Of a DNA stretch of 7,619 bases, positions 7,273-7,619 are shown one piece after another (the stretch's first letter is position 1; each line of letters starts with the position of its first letter). The translations under genes were made by a program, and so were the position numbers. The notes beneath the pieces are model-generated. The model searched no databases. It was not told the DNA's origin and saw nothing but the letters and a program-made list of their open reading frames with translations. Origin of the DNA: Bacillota bacterium (GTDB taxonomy: Bacteria; Bacillota; Bacilli; Bacillales; Bacillaceae_J); the NCBI GenBank assembly GCA_023457235.1, contig JAEWMK010000162.1, positions 1-7,619 on the forward strand, given 5' to 3'.

Positions 7273-7619
7273 TATACCCCTTGGGGATACAAATTTCTTC
7301 GTCGTCTCTTTCTTTTTGAAAAATGCATGATAAATAATACGATTACTACAAGTCCCACAAATAATATGCTCACAAAGAATCCTGGTCGACTTGACCCATG
7401 TAATAAAGTTCCACTAACCGCCAAGAGTATTAAGCCCATTCCAATATAACGTTTAACATGATCAAAACCAGTTGCCTTTATAAGTCTTGGATAAGAAATA
7501 AGAATAAAAAACCAGTTATACAACAGCATTAACCCAGCAGCCGTTGTAATATACTCATAAACCTTGTCGGGCATAACAAGGGCCATAATGATGGAAGTAA
7601 TGAGACCACCTATCGTTAA
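7272..7619 (-). CDS. Amino acid permease (APC superfamily), partial C-terminal end
   Basis: The frame has no stop between 7272 and the right edge, so this is the last 115 residues of a larger protein, not a free small membrane protein. The visible part has a TM end (LTIGGLITSIIMAL), then YEYITTAAGLMLLYNWFFIL, typical of late TM segments in bacterial amino acid permeases of the APC superfamily. A cytoplasmic linker (SYPRLIKATGFDHVKR) follows, then two final TM segments (IGMGLILLAVSGTLL and FFVSILFVGLVVIVLFIM). It ends with a strongly positive tail, KRKRRRR, consistent with a cytoplasmic C-terminus. Such permeases import or exchange amino acids with proton symport. The full family is about 450-480 residues, so about 340 are missing. 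The stop TAA overlaps an ATG (TAATG), and the next gene starts 11 bases on. Substrate cannot be judged. Confidence 0.82.
   Translation of the reverse strand, partial: LTIGGLITSIIMALVMPDKVYEYITTAAGLMLLYNWFFILISYPRLIKATGFDHVKRYIGMGLILLAVSGTLLHGSSRPGFFVSILFVGLVVIVLFIMHFSKRKRRRRNLYPQGV

Noticed and set aside
7273..7288. CCCCAAGGGG palindrome at the end of the permease gene
   Set aside because: The arms are four bases with a two-base centre, too short for a stable hairpin, and it is explained by codons for the last residues of the permease.

Overview
The window looks like chromosomal DNA from a low-GC Gram-positive bacterium of the Bacillus group. The evidence is AT-rich DNA, strong GGAGG/AGGGG ribosome binding sites, short intergenic gaps with intrinsic terminators, and a GOGAT large subunit of the Bacillus GltA type. 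No tRNA, rRNA, CRISPR array, insertion sequence or phage gene was seen. No stretch over 300 bases lacks a gene; the longest gap is about 207 bp at 4332-4538. It reads as an ordinary core/accessory metabolic region, not a new defence or mobile system.

Left part (1-4331, minus strand): one very long open frame with no internal stop, leaving the window at base 1. It is the large (alpha) subunit of NADPH-dependent glutamate synthase, with about 1443 residues present and only its extreme C-terminus missing. Its control region (4332-4514) holds a good sigma-A promoter (TTGTTC-N18-TACAAT) and two dyads placed as LysR-type activator sites, about -65 and -33 from the inferred transcription start. The distal dyad closely matches the GltC box known from Bacillus subtilis gltA. 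The gltC gene itself is not next door.

Middle (4515-5546): a LysE/RhtB-type amino acid exporter gene (minus strand) ends in a strong terminator that almost touches the distal GltC-like box. Divergent from it is a small plus-strand gene for an 83-residue helical protein of unknown function. A terminator hairpin at 5521-5546 separates that small gene from the convergent right-hand cluster and may work in both directions.

Right part (5567-7619, all minus strand): in transcription order, the 3' end of an APC-superfamily amino acid permease that enters from the right edge, a 120-residue probable dimeric alpha/beta-barrel (ABM-like) protein, and a 12-TM major facilitator drug-type efflux protein. 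The first two genes are nearly fused and probably co-transcribed; the MFS gene follows about 60 bp later. Overall the window joins glutamate synthesis with several membrane transporters: an amino acid exporter, an amino acid permease and an efflux pump. A functional link among them is inference only.
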